A stretch of DNA of 64,000 nt from Lutimaribacter salitolerans (lineage in GTDB: Bacteria; Pseudomonadota; Alphaproteobacteria; Rhodobacterales; Rhodobacteraceae), in contig NZ_JBHUDD010000058.1 in the NCBI RefSeq assembly GCF_042677865.1, positions 1 to 64,000 on the forward strand, in the 5' to 3' direction. Under the pieces are notes generated by a model that saw nothing but the letters and a program-made list of their open reading frames with translations, had not been told where the DNA came from and ran no database searches. The translations under genes were made by a program, and so were the position numbers. This document shows positions 44,406 through 53,224 of this stretch, piece by piece. Position 1 is the first letter of the stretch. Each line of letters begins with the position of its first letter.

Positions 44406-44447
44406 AACCTACATTTACTCCTTCGACGATCCAGCATCCACGCCAGC

Positions 44448-44867
44448 CTAGGCAACGTCCCTGGCCGGATAACGTATGCCGCGCGGTTGCCGGAAACAGT
44501 CGATATTCGCGCTGCCGAAGCCGCTGCTGATCATGGTCAGCGCCAAGGTGCTGTCGATGTCGCTCTGGCATGTGTAGATGTCCATGCTGGCAAAGCGGCG
44601 TCGCGGGAAGGTGTGAATGCTGATATGGCTTTCAGCGATCATCACAAAGGCACTCAGACCGCCAGGGTCCTTGCGATTCTTCGGTCCGACTTCGACGACC
44701 ACGGTTTCGTGGATGGGGTGCATGCGCAGGGCCGCGATCAGGTCTGTCAGCAGGCGGTCAAGACCGTCGCTGTCGGCCAGACGCGCAGGCTCGGCATCAT
44801 ATATGTCAAGCATCAGGTGAACGCCGAAAGTCTCGGTCGCGATCGGGGCGGTCTGGATGGCGGTCAT
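44448..44867 (-). CDS. speH: S-adenosylmethionine decarboxylase proenzyme, small prokaryotic type
   Basis: A 139-residue AdoMet decarboxylase, which makes the aminopropyl donor for spermidine. The self-cleavage site is AESHISIHTFP: cleavage between Glu79 and Ser80 would turn Ser80 into the pyruvoyl cofactor. FGVHLMLDIY and the GPKNRKDPGGLSAFVMIAES region match the family. Its ATG overlaps the TGA of the gene for the PACE-family membrane exporter by four bases (ATGA), so exporter and enzyme are translated together. Spermidine synthase is not nearby. Confidence 0.9.
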   Translation of the reverse strand: MTAIQTAPIATETFGVHLMLDIYDAEPARLADSDGLDRLLTDLIAALRMHPIHETVVVEVGPKNRKDPGGLSAFVMIAESHISIHTFPRRRFASMDIYTCQSDIDSTLALTMISSGFGSANIDCFRQPRGIRYPARDVA

Positions 44868-45424
44868 TCGGGCACGGTCCTTTCGGCAAGACGAGGGAGG
44901 TTGGCATCAGTGGGCTGGTCAGGTTCTGTCAGCGGGCGCAGCCGCCGGTGCGATGCGTCATCGGGGGCCACATCAGCGACAGCGGCAAGCGCCGCCGCGG
45001 CAGGCCGAACCGGCCGCCACCAATCATACGCGACGTGAAAGACATAGGTGTAGGCCACGTAAAACAGGGTCATGGCGATGTCGATGATCAGCGATTCCCA
45101 GAAGCCATGACCACCCACCAGCATGATCACCGGCACTGTGACGATCGTGGTCGACACCTCATGCGATACCGCATGGACCAGTCGCAAGCGCGATGGCCGT
45201 TCGCTGGCCACCCGTCCCGAAAGACGCCACTCTGCCGCGTCGAAAAGATGATTGTGGATGGGCGACCATGCCATGACGACAACCGAGGTCGCCGCAACCA
45301 ACAGCACCGAGGCAACGGCGCTGGCCCCCATGACAAACCCGTAGACCGGTGCCACGAGGGCCAGCCCGCCAAGTTCGAAGGCAAGTGTCTGAAACAGGCG
45401 CTCGCGCGCAGAGCGGAGGGTCAT
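44864..45424 (-). CDS. PACE-family efflux transporter
   Basis: A 186-residue membrane protein with four helices in two BTP repeats: TLAFELGGLALVAPVYGFVMG and VVMAWSPIHNHLFDAAEW in the first, SHEVSTTIVTVPVIMLVGG and FYVAYTYVFHVAYDWWRP in the second. PACE proteins such as AceI export chlorhexidine and, physiologically, short diamines. Here it overlaps the gene for an AdoMet decarboxylase, so a polyamine link is likely. Start is ATG at 45424 or GTG at 45433. Confidence 0.85.
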   Translation of the reverse strand: MTLRSARERLFQTLAFELGGLALVAPVYGFVMGASAVASVLLVAATSVVVMAWSPIHNHLFDAAEWRLSGRVASERPSRLRLVHAVSHEVSTTIVTVPVIMLVGGHGFWESLIIDIAMTLFYVAYTYVFHVAYDWWRPVRPAAAALAAVADVAPDDASHRRLRPLTEPDQPTDANLPRLAERTVPE

Positions 45425-45509
45425 CGCGTGCACCTATCTATCGGTCATGCAATGGGAATCAGGGTATCGGGCAAGCGCGCAAACCGATATCACCCGATTG
45501 GAGTATGGA

Positions 45510-47279
45510 TCAGGCGTAAGGGGCGATCAGCGCAAGTGCCCGGCGCCAATGCGAGAACAACAACAGCTCGCCCGCATTCTCGATTTCCTCGATCTGCACC
45601 CACGGATAGGCCGCGCGCATCTCGGCCAGGGTATCTGGAGGGCAATAGGGATCGTCGCGGCCCTGCAGCGCGTAAACCGGCAGGCGGCCTTCGAGGGCGC
45701 GCAGCCGGTCGGCCCAAGGCTCGGCCGCCCTTGCGATCACCTGGCGGGCAAAAGGACCATGCGCATCGACCCCTGGACCCAACGCCACCTCTGAACCTGC
45801 CACGAGGGCTTCAAGCGCGGCCTGGTCCGCCAAGGTCGCCATATCTCCGGGGCAATCGCCATAGACTGCGTGCAGAAAATCGTGCTTGCCAAGACGGCGG
45901 GCCAGGTGAAATCCGGCCTTGACGAAAAACGGCAACACCCCGGGCGTGAACCGTGCCGCCCCGTTGATGAAGCGGTGCCACTTGTCCATACGCTCGAACT
46001 GGGCGCGGGTTTCCAGCGGAAAGGTCGCGGGCACCTGAACCAGCGCGCTGAACCGCTGCGGTGCGGCGGTGATCAGGTGCACCGCATGATAGGTCATCAT
46101 GCTGGCAAGGATCGGCGCGCGTGTCACGCCTTCGGCGTCTAGCACGCTCAACAGGTCGGCGACGGTGGCCGAGGCATAGTCCGCGCCCCTTGGCAGCGGA
46201 TCAGAGCCACCGTAGCCGGCATAGATCGGTGTGATCAGGCGCAGACCCAACCGGGCGGCTTCGGCCTCGGCGGGTGCGGGCAGGCGCACAAATCCGTAAT
46301 CCTGCGAAAGATGCAGCACGGGGCGACCGGTCCTGTCGCCCAGCACCAGATACTCCAGCCCGCGCCCGTCGCATCCCGTGACCCGCGACACCGGGACCAA
46401 GGGCAGGTGGGGCGTGGTCGGGGGCGCTTCGGCGCGCGTGCGGGCTTCGGTGTAGACAGCAATGTCGGCCACCGACAGAACGGCGCGGCTCAGTTCGACC
46501 TGCGAGCGGGTGTTGGTCTTGCGAAAAACGGCCTGCACCTGCTTGCGCACCGTCTCGGGCGAGGCACCGCGCCGGCGGGCGATCTCCTTGGCAGGCCGGC
46601 CTTCGGCCACCAGCCGCGCCACGTCGGCTTCGGCCTCGGTCAGATCGAAGGCCGCGCGCAGGGTCGCGACTGTGCCGGGTTGCCAGACGAAATCCGCAAT
46701 CACGACCAGCAATCCCGTGGTGGTGTCCGGCAGGGTCTGAGGCCGCAGAAACACCACCATCGGCCGATCAATCCCCGCACCCTCAAGCCGGAAAACACCC
46801 GTCGCGGCGGCATCTGCCCGCAGACGCGATTTCAGAACGGACCGCAGATCCTGCGTGCCATGGCCGTGACCAACTGATCCTGGCAGTTCGCTGCCGACGG
46901 TCAGACCCAGAAGCGTGGTGGCGGCAGGCGTGGTCGCCCGTATGACAAGCGATGCGTCCAGAACAAATGCGGCGCGCGACCGGAAGAGATCAAGCAGCGC
47001 GGCAACAGGCTCTTGGTTTGACCGGTTTTCTGCCTGATCCAGCAGGGTTGCGGCGCGGCGCAGATGCGCCTTCGTGCCGCTGTCGAGATCGGCCAGGGCA
47101 ACCGCCCGACCCTCCGGCCAGGCAGGCCGGATGACGCTGTCCCACCAGTCGCGCAATCCGACGTAGCTCGTGGGATCGACGGCGATGTCATAGAGGTGGG
47201 AAATCAGCAGATCCCGGGCGTCCTGCCGTGCGAGGTTCTGGTCTATCGGCTCTGGTGCGGGCGGATCGGACTTGCTCAT
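45510..47279 (-). CDS. LuxR-type HTH regulator fused to an alpha/beta-hydrolase domain
   Basis: A 589-residue cytoplasmic protein. Residues 1-205 look like a degenerate sensory region (a PAS-like block at about 100-195). A LuxR-type helix-turn-helix spans about 211-265 (LTEAEADVARLVAEGRPAKEIARR...SPETVRKQVQAVFRK). Residues about 300-589 form an alpha/beta-hydrolase fold with QGRDDPYCPP (acid) and LLLFSHWRRAL (His577). The nucleophile elbow, normally G-x-S-x-G, reads ILASMM around Ser393, so both glycines are lost. The domain may sense a ligand instead of hydrolysing it. Start at 47279 is preceded by a 160-bp gap to xthA. Confidence 0.82.
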   Translation of the reverse strand: MSKSDPPAPEPIDQNLARQDARDLLISHLYDIAVDPTSYVGLRDWWDSVIRPAWPEGRAVALADLDSGTKAHLRRAATLLDQAENRSNQEPVAALLDLFRSRAAFVLDASLVIRATTPAATTLLGLTVGSELPGSVGHGHGTQDLRSVLKSRLRADAAATGVFRLEGAGIDRPMVVFLRPQTLPDTTTGLLVVIADFVWQPGTVATLRAAFDLTEAEADVARLVAEGRPAKEIARRRGASPETVRKQVQAVFRKTNTRSQVELSRAVLSVADIAVYTEARTRAEAPPTTPHLPLVPVSRVTGCDGRGLEYLVLGDRTGRPVLHLSQDYGFVRLPAPAEAEAARLGLRLITPIYAGYGGSDPLPRGADYASATVADLLSVLDAEGVTRAPILASMMTYHAVHLITAAPQRFSALVQVPATFPLETRAQFERMDKWHRFINGAARFTPGVLPFFVKAGFHLARRLGKHDFLHAVYGDCPGDMATLADQAALEALVAGSEVALGPGVDAHGPFARQVIARAAEPWADRLRALEGRLPVYALQGRDDPYCPPDTLAEMRAAYPWVQIEEIENAGELLLFSHWRRALALIAPYA

Positions 47280-47440
47280 CGGTCAAAGGCATCTCGGCAA
47301 TGCTCATGCTGGCCCGGAATATAGCACGGCACATGTGACGGCACAGTGCAGCCCCCCCGACACAAACCGCAACCGGATGTATTCCGGCGCTGGTCCACCT
47401 GTGCTACGCCCGGGTCAAACCCGTATCACAGGAGTCCGCC

Positions 47441-48223
47441 ATGCCCTTTACCCTTGCCACCTGGAACATCAACTCGGTCCGGTTGCGGGCGGGTCTGGTC
47501 GAGCGGTTGCTGCGCGACGAGGGGCCGGATGTGCTGTGCCTTCAGGAGTGCAAGTCTCCGGTCGAAAAGATGCCTGATTTCAGCGCCTTGGGCTATCCTT
47601 ACCGGATTGCGCGGGGGCAGAAGGGGTATAACGGCGTGGCCATCCTGTCACGCCTGCCGATCGAGGATGCGGGCGAGATGGATTTTGCTGCCCTTGGCCA
47701 TGCCCGCCACGTCGCCGGGCGGCTGGAAAACGGCGTGACCATCCACAACTTCTACGTCCCCGCCGGTGGCGATGTGCCCGACCGCGCGGTGAACGAGAAG
47801 TTCGGGCAAAAGCTGGATTACCTGACCGGGATGCGCGACTGGTTTCATGGCGACCGGCCCGGAAAATCCATCCTCGTGGGCGATCTGAACATCGCTCCGC
47901 GCGAAGATGATGTGTGGAATCACAAGCAGTTGCTGAAGATCGTCAGCCACACGCCGATCGAGGTGGACCACTTGGCGCAGGCGCAGGAGGCGGGCGGCTG
48001 GGTCGACATCACGCGGGCCGATATCCCCGACGGGCCGCTGTATTCCTGGTGGTCCTACCGCGCCAAGGACTGGTCTGCCGCCGACAAGGGCCGCCGTCTG
48101 GATCACGTCTGGGCCACCGGAGATATCGCCGCCGCCGGCCACTCCAGCCGCATCCTGCGCGACGCCCGCGGCTGGGAGCAACCCAGCGACCACGCCCCGG
48201 TTTTCGCAACGTTTGACTTGTGA
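47441..48223 (+). CDS. xthA: Exodeoxyribonuclease III
   Basis: A 260-residue AP endonuclease/3'-exonuclease of base-excision repair. Blocks TLATWNINSVRLR, VLCLQECKSP, VGDLNIAPREDDV, YSWWSYRAKDWSAADKGRRLDHVW and PSDHAPVFATF hold the metal and catalytic residues. Start ATG at 47441 after AGGAG. Confidence 0.96.
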   Translation: MPFTLATWNINSVRLRAGLVERLLRDEGPDVLCLQECKSPVEKMPDFSALGYPYRIARGQKGYNGVAILSRLPIEDAGEMDFAALGHARHVAGRLENGVTIHNFYVPAGGDVPDRAVNEKFGQKLDYLTGMRDWFHGDRPGKSILVGDLNIAPREDDVWNHKQLLKIVSHTPIEVDHLAQAQEAGGWVDITRADIPDGPLYSWWSYRAKDWSAADKGRRLDHVWATGDIAAAGHSSRILRDARGWEQPSDHAPVFATFDL

Positions 48224-48679
48224 TTTCGCCGATGCACAGATGATGCACGGGTCATGCACATCCCATGCGCATGGCGCGGGTGGCTGCGCAGAAACGTGTG
48301 CGCAAGGTCGCGACGGATTTCGCCAGCGGCGTCAACGGGCAGGCAATGACCGGCATATGTCTGGTATGCGGTTATTATGATTTGAACGAAACGCGGATCA
48401 CGCTGACGCCTGCGGCGGCGTTTTGGTGGGTTTGCACCCACCCTACGGTTGCGGGTGTCGGCGGTGCGTGGTGGGTTTGCACCCACCCTACGGATGGGTG
48501 GGGCGCTCAGCCGAGAGGGCTGTAGGGTGGGTGCCAACCCACCGCACCGCCAAGGTCACACGCGCCGGGATGACGTGTTTGCGGTCTTGCGGCAGGCCTT
48601 GGGCGGGCGCTGCCCCTTGCATCCGGCGCGTCCGTGTTCCATCTAGCTTGTGAACAAGCCACAAGGAGCCGAGGGCGAT
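48224..48679. other. Non-coding gap with clustered palindromic repeats
   Basis: There is no supported gene in these 456 bp. The first part has ordinary composition; the second half carries three copies of the GGTGGGTTTGCACCCACC-type repeat. Short open frames here are not conserved in any feature I can name. Confidence 0.6.
48425..48543. repeat. Three copies of a 22-nt palindromic repeat
   Basis: Copies lie at 48425-48446 and 48470-48491 (direct) and 48522-48543 (inverted). Each is a 7-bp stem, GGTGGGT with ACCCACC, plus CTAC, with loop TTGC in the first two and CA/CCAA in the third. A fourth relative lies at 13614-13635. Confidence 0.85.
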
Positions 48680-49603
48680 ATGTTGGAATTGGGTGGCGCG
48701 CAGCCGCAGAGCGATCTGATCAAGGACGTGGGCGAAGAGGCCTTTATGGCCGAGGTGATCGACGGATCGGCCGAGGTGCCGGTGATCGTCGATTTCTGGG
48801 CGCCCTGGTGTGGCCCGTGCAAGACGCTGGGCCCGATGCTGGAGGACGCCGTGCGCGCCGCCAAGGGGGCCGTGCGCATGGTCAAGGTCAATGTGGACGA
48901 GGCGCAGCGCCTCGCCACCGCGCTGGCGCAGCAGGGGCTGCCGCTGCAATCCATTCCGACGGTCGTGGCGTTTTATCAGGGCCGGCCCGTGGACATGTTC
49001 CAGGGCGCGCAGCCGCAATCCGAGATCAAGGCCTTTGTCGAGCGCGTCGTGCAGGCGGCGGGCGGTGACGCCAGCGGCGGGCTGGACGACGCGGTCGCCG
49101 CGGCCGAAGAGATGCTGGAGCAGGGCGCGCTGGACGACGCGATGCAGACCTTTGCCGCCATCCTGGGCGAGGACCCGATGCATGCGGTGGCCTATTCGGG
49201 GATGGTGCGCTGCCATATCGCCGCCGGTCACTTGGACGAGGCCGAGGCCACGCTGAACGGGGCGCCTGCCGAAATCGCCACCAGCGCCCCCATCGAGGCG
49301 GCGCGCGCGCAACTGGAACTGGCGCGGCAGGCTGCGGGGGCAGGGCCGCTGGACGACCTGCGCGCCGCCGTCGAGGCCGCACCCGACGATCATCAGGCGC
49401 GGTTCGACTATGCGCAGGCGCTCTATGCCGCGGGCGATGCGCAGGGCGCGGTGGACGAACTGCTGGAGATTTTCCGGCGCGACCGCGAGTGGAATGACGG
49501 GGCGGCCAAGACGCAGTTGTTCACGATTTTCGAGGCTCTAAAACCCAATGATCCGGTGGTTCTGAACGGACGTCGAAAACTCAGCTCGATGATATTTGCC
49601 TGA
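48680..49603 (+). CDS. CnoX/YbbN-like thioredoxin-fold chaperedoxin with TPR tail
   Basis: A 307-residue protein: thioredoxin domain with WAPWCGPCKTL (Cys44, Cys47), then a TPR-like helical tail (about 135-307) with a C-terminal block EIFRRDREWNDGAAKTQLFTIFEAL typical of the YbbN/CnoX group. Unlike E. coli YbbN (SQHC), the redox motif is intact CGPC, so it can act as an oxidoreductase as well as a holdase. Start ATG at 48680 is preferred to GTG at 48650 because AAGGAG lies 11 nt upstream. Confidence 0.9.
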   Translation: MLELGGAQPQSDLIKDVGEEAFMAEVIDGSAEVPVIVDFWAPWCGPCKTLGPMLEDAVRAAKGAVRMVKVNVDEAQRLATALAQQGLPLQSIPTVVAFYQGRPVDMFQGAQPQSEIKAFVERVVQAAGGDASGGLDDAVAAAEEMLEQGALDDAMQTFAAILGEDPMHAVAYSGMVRCHIAAGHLDEAEATLNGAPAEIATSAPIEAARAQLELARQAAGAGPLDDLRAAVEAAPDDHQARFDYAQALYAAGDAQGAVDELLEIFRRDREWNDGAAKTQLFTIFEALKPNDPVVLNGRRKLSSMIFA

Positions 49604-49629
49604 CCGATCCGGCAGGCTAGGTCTGGGGT

Positions 49630-50277
49630 ATGACAAAACGGTTCGACCTTCCCGACATGATCCCGGTGTTCCCCTTGCCGGGGGCCCTGCTGCTGCCGCG
49701 TGCGCGGTTGCCGCTGCATATTTTCGAGCCGCGCTATCTGGCGATGCTGGACGACGCGCTGAAAGTGCCGGACCGGTTGATCGGGATGGTGCAGCCCTCC
49801 AAGGGGCGCGGCACGGACAAGGGGCCGGGCCTGTACCAGATCGGTTGTGCGGGCCGGGTGACGCAATTGTCCGAGACCGAGGACGGGCGCTACATGATCA
49901 CCCTGACCGGAATCTCGCGGTTCCGCGTGGTGGAAGAGATCGAAGGCTTTACCCCCTACCGACGCATCCGGGTCAACTGGCAGGGGTTCGAGCGCGACAA
50001 GGGCGGGGATGAGACCGACGAGGGGTTCAACCGCGATGCTCTGATGGACCTGCTGGCGCGGTATTTCGCGGCGCGCAGCCTGAACACCGACTGGGATTCC
50101 CTGCGCGAGGCGGATGACGAATTGCTGATCAATTCGCTGTCGATGCTGCTGGATTTCGACCCCGAGGACAAGCAGGCGCTGCTGGAAGCCCCTTGCCTGA
50201 CCACGCGGCGCGAGACGATGATGGGGCTGCTGGAATACGCCCTGCGCGGTGGCGATGGCGACGAGGTGATGCAATGA
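49630..50277 (+). CDS. LON N-terminal-domain protein
   Basis: A 215-residue protein consisting of the Lon substrate-binding domain alone (IPVFPLPGALLLPRARLPLHIFEPRYLAML) without ATPase or protease parts. It follows the CnoX-like gene by 27 bp. Function unknown; it may bind unfolded polypeptides. Start ATG at 49630. Confidence 0.9.
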   Translation: MTKRFDLPDMIPVFPLPGALLLPRARLPLHIFEPRYLAMLDDALKVPDRLIGMVQPSKGRGTDKGPGLYQIGCAGRVTQLSETEDGRYMITLTGISRFRVVEEIEGFTPYRRIRVNWQGFERDKGGDETDEGFNRDALMDLLARYFAARSLNTDWDSLREADDELLINSLSMLLDFDPEDKQALLEAPCLTTRRETMMGLLEYALRGGDGDEVMQ

Positions 50278-50459
50278 CCGACGAGGCACAGCCTTTTGAC
50301 CGCCGCATGCTGGAGGCGCTGATCTGCCCCAAGACCGGCGCGCGGCTGACCTATGACGCCGACCGGCAGGAACTGGTGTCGAAATCCGCGCATCTGGCCT
50401 TTCCGATCCGGGACGGCATCCCTGTCATGTTGATCGACGAGGCGCGGCGGCTGGACTGA
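50274..50459 (+). CDS. Trm112/YcaR-family small protein
   Basis: A 61-residue protein with LICPKTGARLTYD and AFPIRDGIPVMLIDEARRL, the Trm112 family hallmarks. The partner methyltransferase in bacteria is not clear. Its ATG overlaps the stop of the Lon-N protein gene (ATGA). Confidence 0.9.
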   Translation: MTDEAQPFDRRMLEALICPKTGARLTYDADRQELVSKSAHLAFPIRDGIPVMLIDEARRLD

Positions 50460-50584
50460 GCGGCATGCATGGGCGCGAGGACACCCTTTAAACGGCGAGC
50501 TTGCTTTTCGGAAAAACGAAAGCTGCCTTGCAGATATGCCCCTAAGCGCAACGTTGATGCCGGGTCAGGGCCAACCCACACGGG

Positions 50585-51400
50585 TCAATCCGCAAACGAC
50601 CATGGGCCGGGGTAGGTGCCCGTTGGGATGATGTCGGACACCAGACCGGGACCGGGGTCTGCGATCCAGCGGCAGACCGTGATACCGCCCGGCTCCAGGA
50701 TCAGCTGTGGATCGTGCCCTGCACGGTGATCGGTCAGAACGGCATGGCAGGTCGCGGGCGCGATCTGGCAGGTCACACGGCCAATCTGGCCGGTCACCGA
50801 GCGGTGGACATGACCCGAGATCATGCGCACGGGGGCGGGATGGGCCTCGAGCCGCTTCATCAGCGTCGCGCCGTTGCGCAGGTTGTCGGCATCCATCGCG
50901 GGGATGCCGGCGTGCATCCAGGGGTGATGCGTGGCAACAATGGCCGGCTGATCGCCCATCTGCGTCAGCGCTGCGTCGAGAAAGGCCAGCCCCTCTGGCG
51001 CCAGGTCGCCGTGATGGGCGCCCTCCAGCAGCGTATCCAGACCGATGACGGAAAACGGGCCGAAATTCCGCACCCAGTGAATCGGTCCGCCGTCCGGCAT
51101 CCATGGTTCACCTAGAAAGGCCGTGCGCATTGCGTCACGCTGGTCGTGATTTCCGGGCACCGCCAGCCAGGGCAGATCGAGCGCGCCCATTAGCGCCGAG
51201 AAATGCGCGTATTCCTCGGGCGTGCCGTGATCGGTAAGGTCGCCCGTGACGATGACGCAATCGACATCGCCAAGCCGGGGGCGTTTTGCATTGATCGTGG
51301 CAATGGCCCGTTGCAGGGCCGTTGCCGTGTCGGACTGGCCGCAGACCAAGGCGCCCGGCGCGACGACGTGCGTGTCGGTGATTTGGATGAAGCAGGCCAT
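50585..51400 (-). CDS. Class III phosphodiesterase (GpdQ/CpdA-type metallophosphoesterase)
   Basis: A 271-residue calcineurin-like enzyme with the metal motifs ITDTH, VTGDLTDHGTPEEY, VPGNHDQRD, ATHHPW and ISGHVHRS. The closest recognisable relatives by layout are GpdQ glycerophosphodiesterase and CpdA. It is the last gene of the importer operon and starts directly (0 bp) after the ATPase gene, so it probably cleaves the imported compound. Start ATG at 51400. Confidence 0.87.
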   Translation of the reverse strand: MACFIQITDTHVVAPGALVCGQSDTATALQRAIATINAKRPRLGDVDCVIVTGDLTDHGTPEEYAHFSALMGALDLPWLAVPGNHDQRDAMRTAFLGEPWMPDGGPIHWVRNFGPFSVIGLDTLLEGAHHGDLAPEGLAFLDAALTQMGDQPAIVATHHPWMHAGIPAMDADNLRNGATLMKRLEAHPAPVRMISGHVHRSVTGQIGRVTCQIAPATCHAVLTDHRAGHDPQLILEPGGITVCRWIADPGPGLVSDIIPTGTYPGPWSFAD

Positions 51401-52435
51401 TCAGGCGTCCACGTCTTCTGGGGGCAGGGTCAGGATGGCCCCCGGCGCAATGGACAGGCGCACGGTCTCGCCCGGTTTCGGCGCGCTCAGCCCGCCGTGC
51501 AGAGCAAAAAGCGTGCCGGGGACGACGCCCGACAGGGCAATGCGGTAATGCGTGCCCAGAAAGGTGACAGTCTCGACGCGGGCCGAAATCGGCCCGTCAT
51601 TGTCGATCCGCACATCCTCGGCGCGGACGAAGGCTTGGTATCCCTCGGCTGCTTTCGGCAGGGCAAGGGTGCCGCCATCAAGATGCAGTCGATCTGCGGT
51701 GATGCGTCCCGTCAGCGGCATCGCATCACCGACAAAGCGGGCCACGAACCCGGTGGCCGGATTGCGGTATAGCGCCTCTGGCGTTCCGATCTGGGCCACC
51801 TTGCCCTGGCTCATGACAGCCACGCGGTCGGCGATGGCCATGGCCTCGTTCTGATCATGCGTGACGAAGATGACCGTGATGCCGAACTGCCGCAACAGCA
51901 GGGCCAGCTCATCGCGCAACTGGTTGCGGAGCGACGCATCCAGCGCCGACAGCGGCTCGTCCAGAAGCAGGACGCGCGGGCGCGGTGCAATGGCGCGGGC
52001 AAGCGCCACGCGCTGTCGCTGCCCCCCGGAGAGCGCTCCGATCGACCGGTCGGCATAGGGTTGCAACTGGCACAGCGCGATCACCTCATCCACCCGCGCG
52101 GCGATATCGGCCCTGGGCAGCTTCTGCATTTTCAGCCCGTAGCCGATATTGCCGCGCACCGACATGTTGGGAAACAGGGCGTAGGATTGAAACACCATGC
52201 CGATCTTGCGACGCTCGACCGGCAGGGCCGTCACATCCTCGCCGTCGAACAGGACGCGCCCGCCCGCATCGGCGGCCTCGAGCCCTGCGACAATCCTGAG
52301 CAGGGTGGTCTTGCCACAGCCCGATGGCCCCAGAAGCGAGACAATCTCGCCCTGTTCGATGTCGAGATCGGTGGACAAGAGCGCCCTGGTCCCACCGGGA
52401 AAGGTCTTGGCGACGTTGGTCAGCAGCAGTGTCAT
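51401..52435 (-). CDS. ABC importer ATPase (Fe3+/polyamine/phosphonate type)
   Basis: A 344-residue ATPase: Walker A LLGPSGCGKTT, Q-loop VFQSYALFPNMSV, signature ALSGGQRQRVALARAI, Walker B VLLLDEPLSALD and the switch His in VTHDQNEAM. A C-terminal TOBE domain (about 255-344) completes the type found in polyamine, iron and phosphonate importers. ATGA overlap with the permease gene upstream. Confidence 0.95.
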   Translation of the reverse strand: MTLLLTNVAKTFPGGTRALLSTDLDIEQGEIVSLLGPSGCGKTTLLRIVAGLEAADAGGRVLFDGEDVTALPVERRKIGMVFQSYALFPNMSVRGNIGYGLKMQKLPRADIAARVDEVIALCQLQPYADRSIGALSGGQRQRVALARAIAPRPRVLLLDEPLSALDASLRNQLRDELALLLRQFGITVIFVTHDQNEAMAIADRVAVMSQGKVAQIGTPEALYRNPATGFVARFVGDAMPLTGRITADRLHLDGGTLALPKAAEGYQAFVRAEDVRIDNDGPISARVETVTFLGTHYRIALSGVVPGTLFALHGGLSAPKPGETVRLSIAPGAILTLPPEDVDA

Positions 52436-53220
52436 TGCATAATCCTCTGGGCGCGGGCGCTGGCCCATTGCATGGCCATCAAAAGCGGCACGATCATCAG
52501 GAAAAAGACCAGCGTGTAGGCCGAGGCGACTTCGAGCCGCATCGAGGCATAGCTGTCGGCCAGCCCCACGGGCAGGGTTTTCATGAGCGGCGTGTGCAGC
52601 ATCCAGGTCAGGTTGAATTCCCCGATCGAGAGCGTGACGACGGTCAGCGCACCGGCCAAGATTCCCGGCATCGCATTGGGCACCACGACATCGACAAAGC
52701 GTCGCGCCGGGCCAGCCCCCAGCGATGCGGCCCCTTCCTCGAGCGTTTTCAGGTCGATGGCCGCCAGCACCGACAGGACCGACCGCACCATGAAAGGCAA
52801 TGTGTAAAGAACATGCCCGACGAGGATGAAGCTCCAATGGGTGCGAAAGCCGTGATAGGTGCCGTAGAGTTGCAGCAGTGCCAACGCGATTGCCAGACCG
52901 GGGATGGCCAGTGGCAGGGAGATGAATTCTTCGAGGATGCGCGACGCCCGGCCGGGATTGCGCGCCAAGGCATAGGCCGCCGGCACCCCAAGCACGAGCG
53001 TCACCACCAGACAGGCCACCGCCAGCCAGATCGACAGAAAGATACTGCCGGAATACAGATCCCAGACTTGGCCCACCCATTTCAGGGTCAGACCCGACGA
53101 CAGGCCCTGAAAATAGTTTACGGTCACGCCCGCCAGCACCGACAACACGATGGGCACGAACAGGAACGCACAGGCCAGCAAGGTGACGGCAAGCGGGAGG
53201 ACCTTGGTGAGGGATTTCAT
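52432..53220 (-). CDS. ABC importer permease, subunit 2
   Basis: A 262-residue membrane protein with about six helices and the cytoplasmic EAA loop LEEGAASLGAGPARRFVDVVVPNAMPG, which contacts the ATPase. Start ATG at 53220, 4 bp after the first permease gene. Confidence 0.93.
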   Translation of the reverse strand: MKSLTKVLPLAVTLLACAFLFVPIVLSVLAGVTVNYFQGLSSGLTLKWVGQVWDLYSGSIFLSIWLAVACLVVTLVLGVPAAYALARNPGRASRILEEFISLPLAIPGLAIALALLQLYGTYHGFRTHWSFILVGHVLYTLPFMVRSVLSVLAAIDLKTLEEGAASLGAGPARRFVDVVVPNAMPGILAGALTVVTLSIGEFNLTWMLHTPLMKTLPVGLADSYASMRLEVASAYTLVFFLMIVPLLMAMQWASARAQRIMQ

Positions 53221-53224
53221 CGTC

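Noticed and set aside
44290..44410. tRNA as attachment site of an integrated element
   Set aside because: No integrase gene or direct repeat of the tRNA 3' end was seen within several kb.
48265..48525. Small open frame upstream of the CnoX-like gene
   Set aside because: Its C-terminus is only translated repeat sequence (WWVCTHPT twice); no ribosome-binding site.
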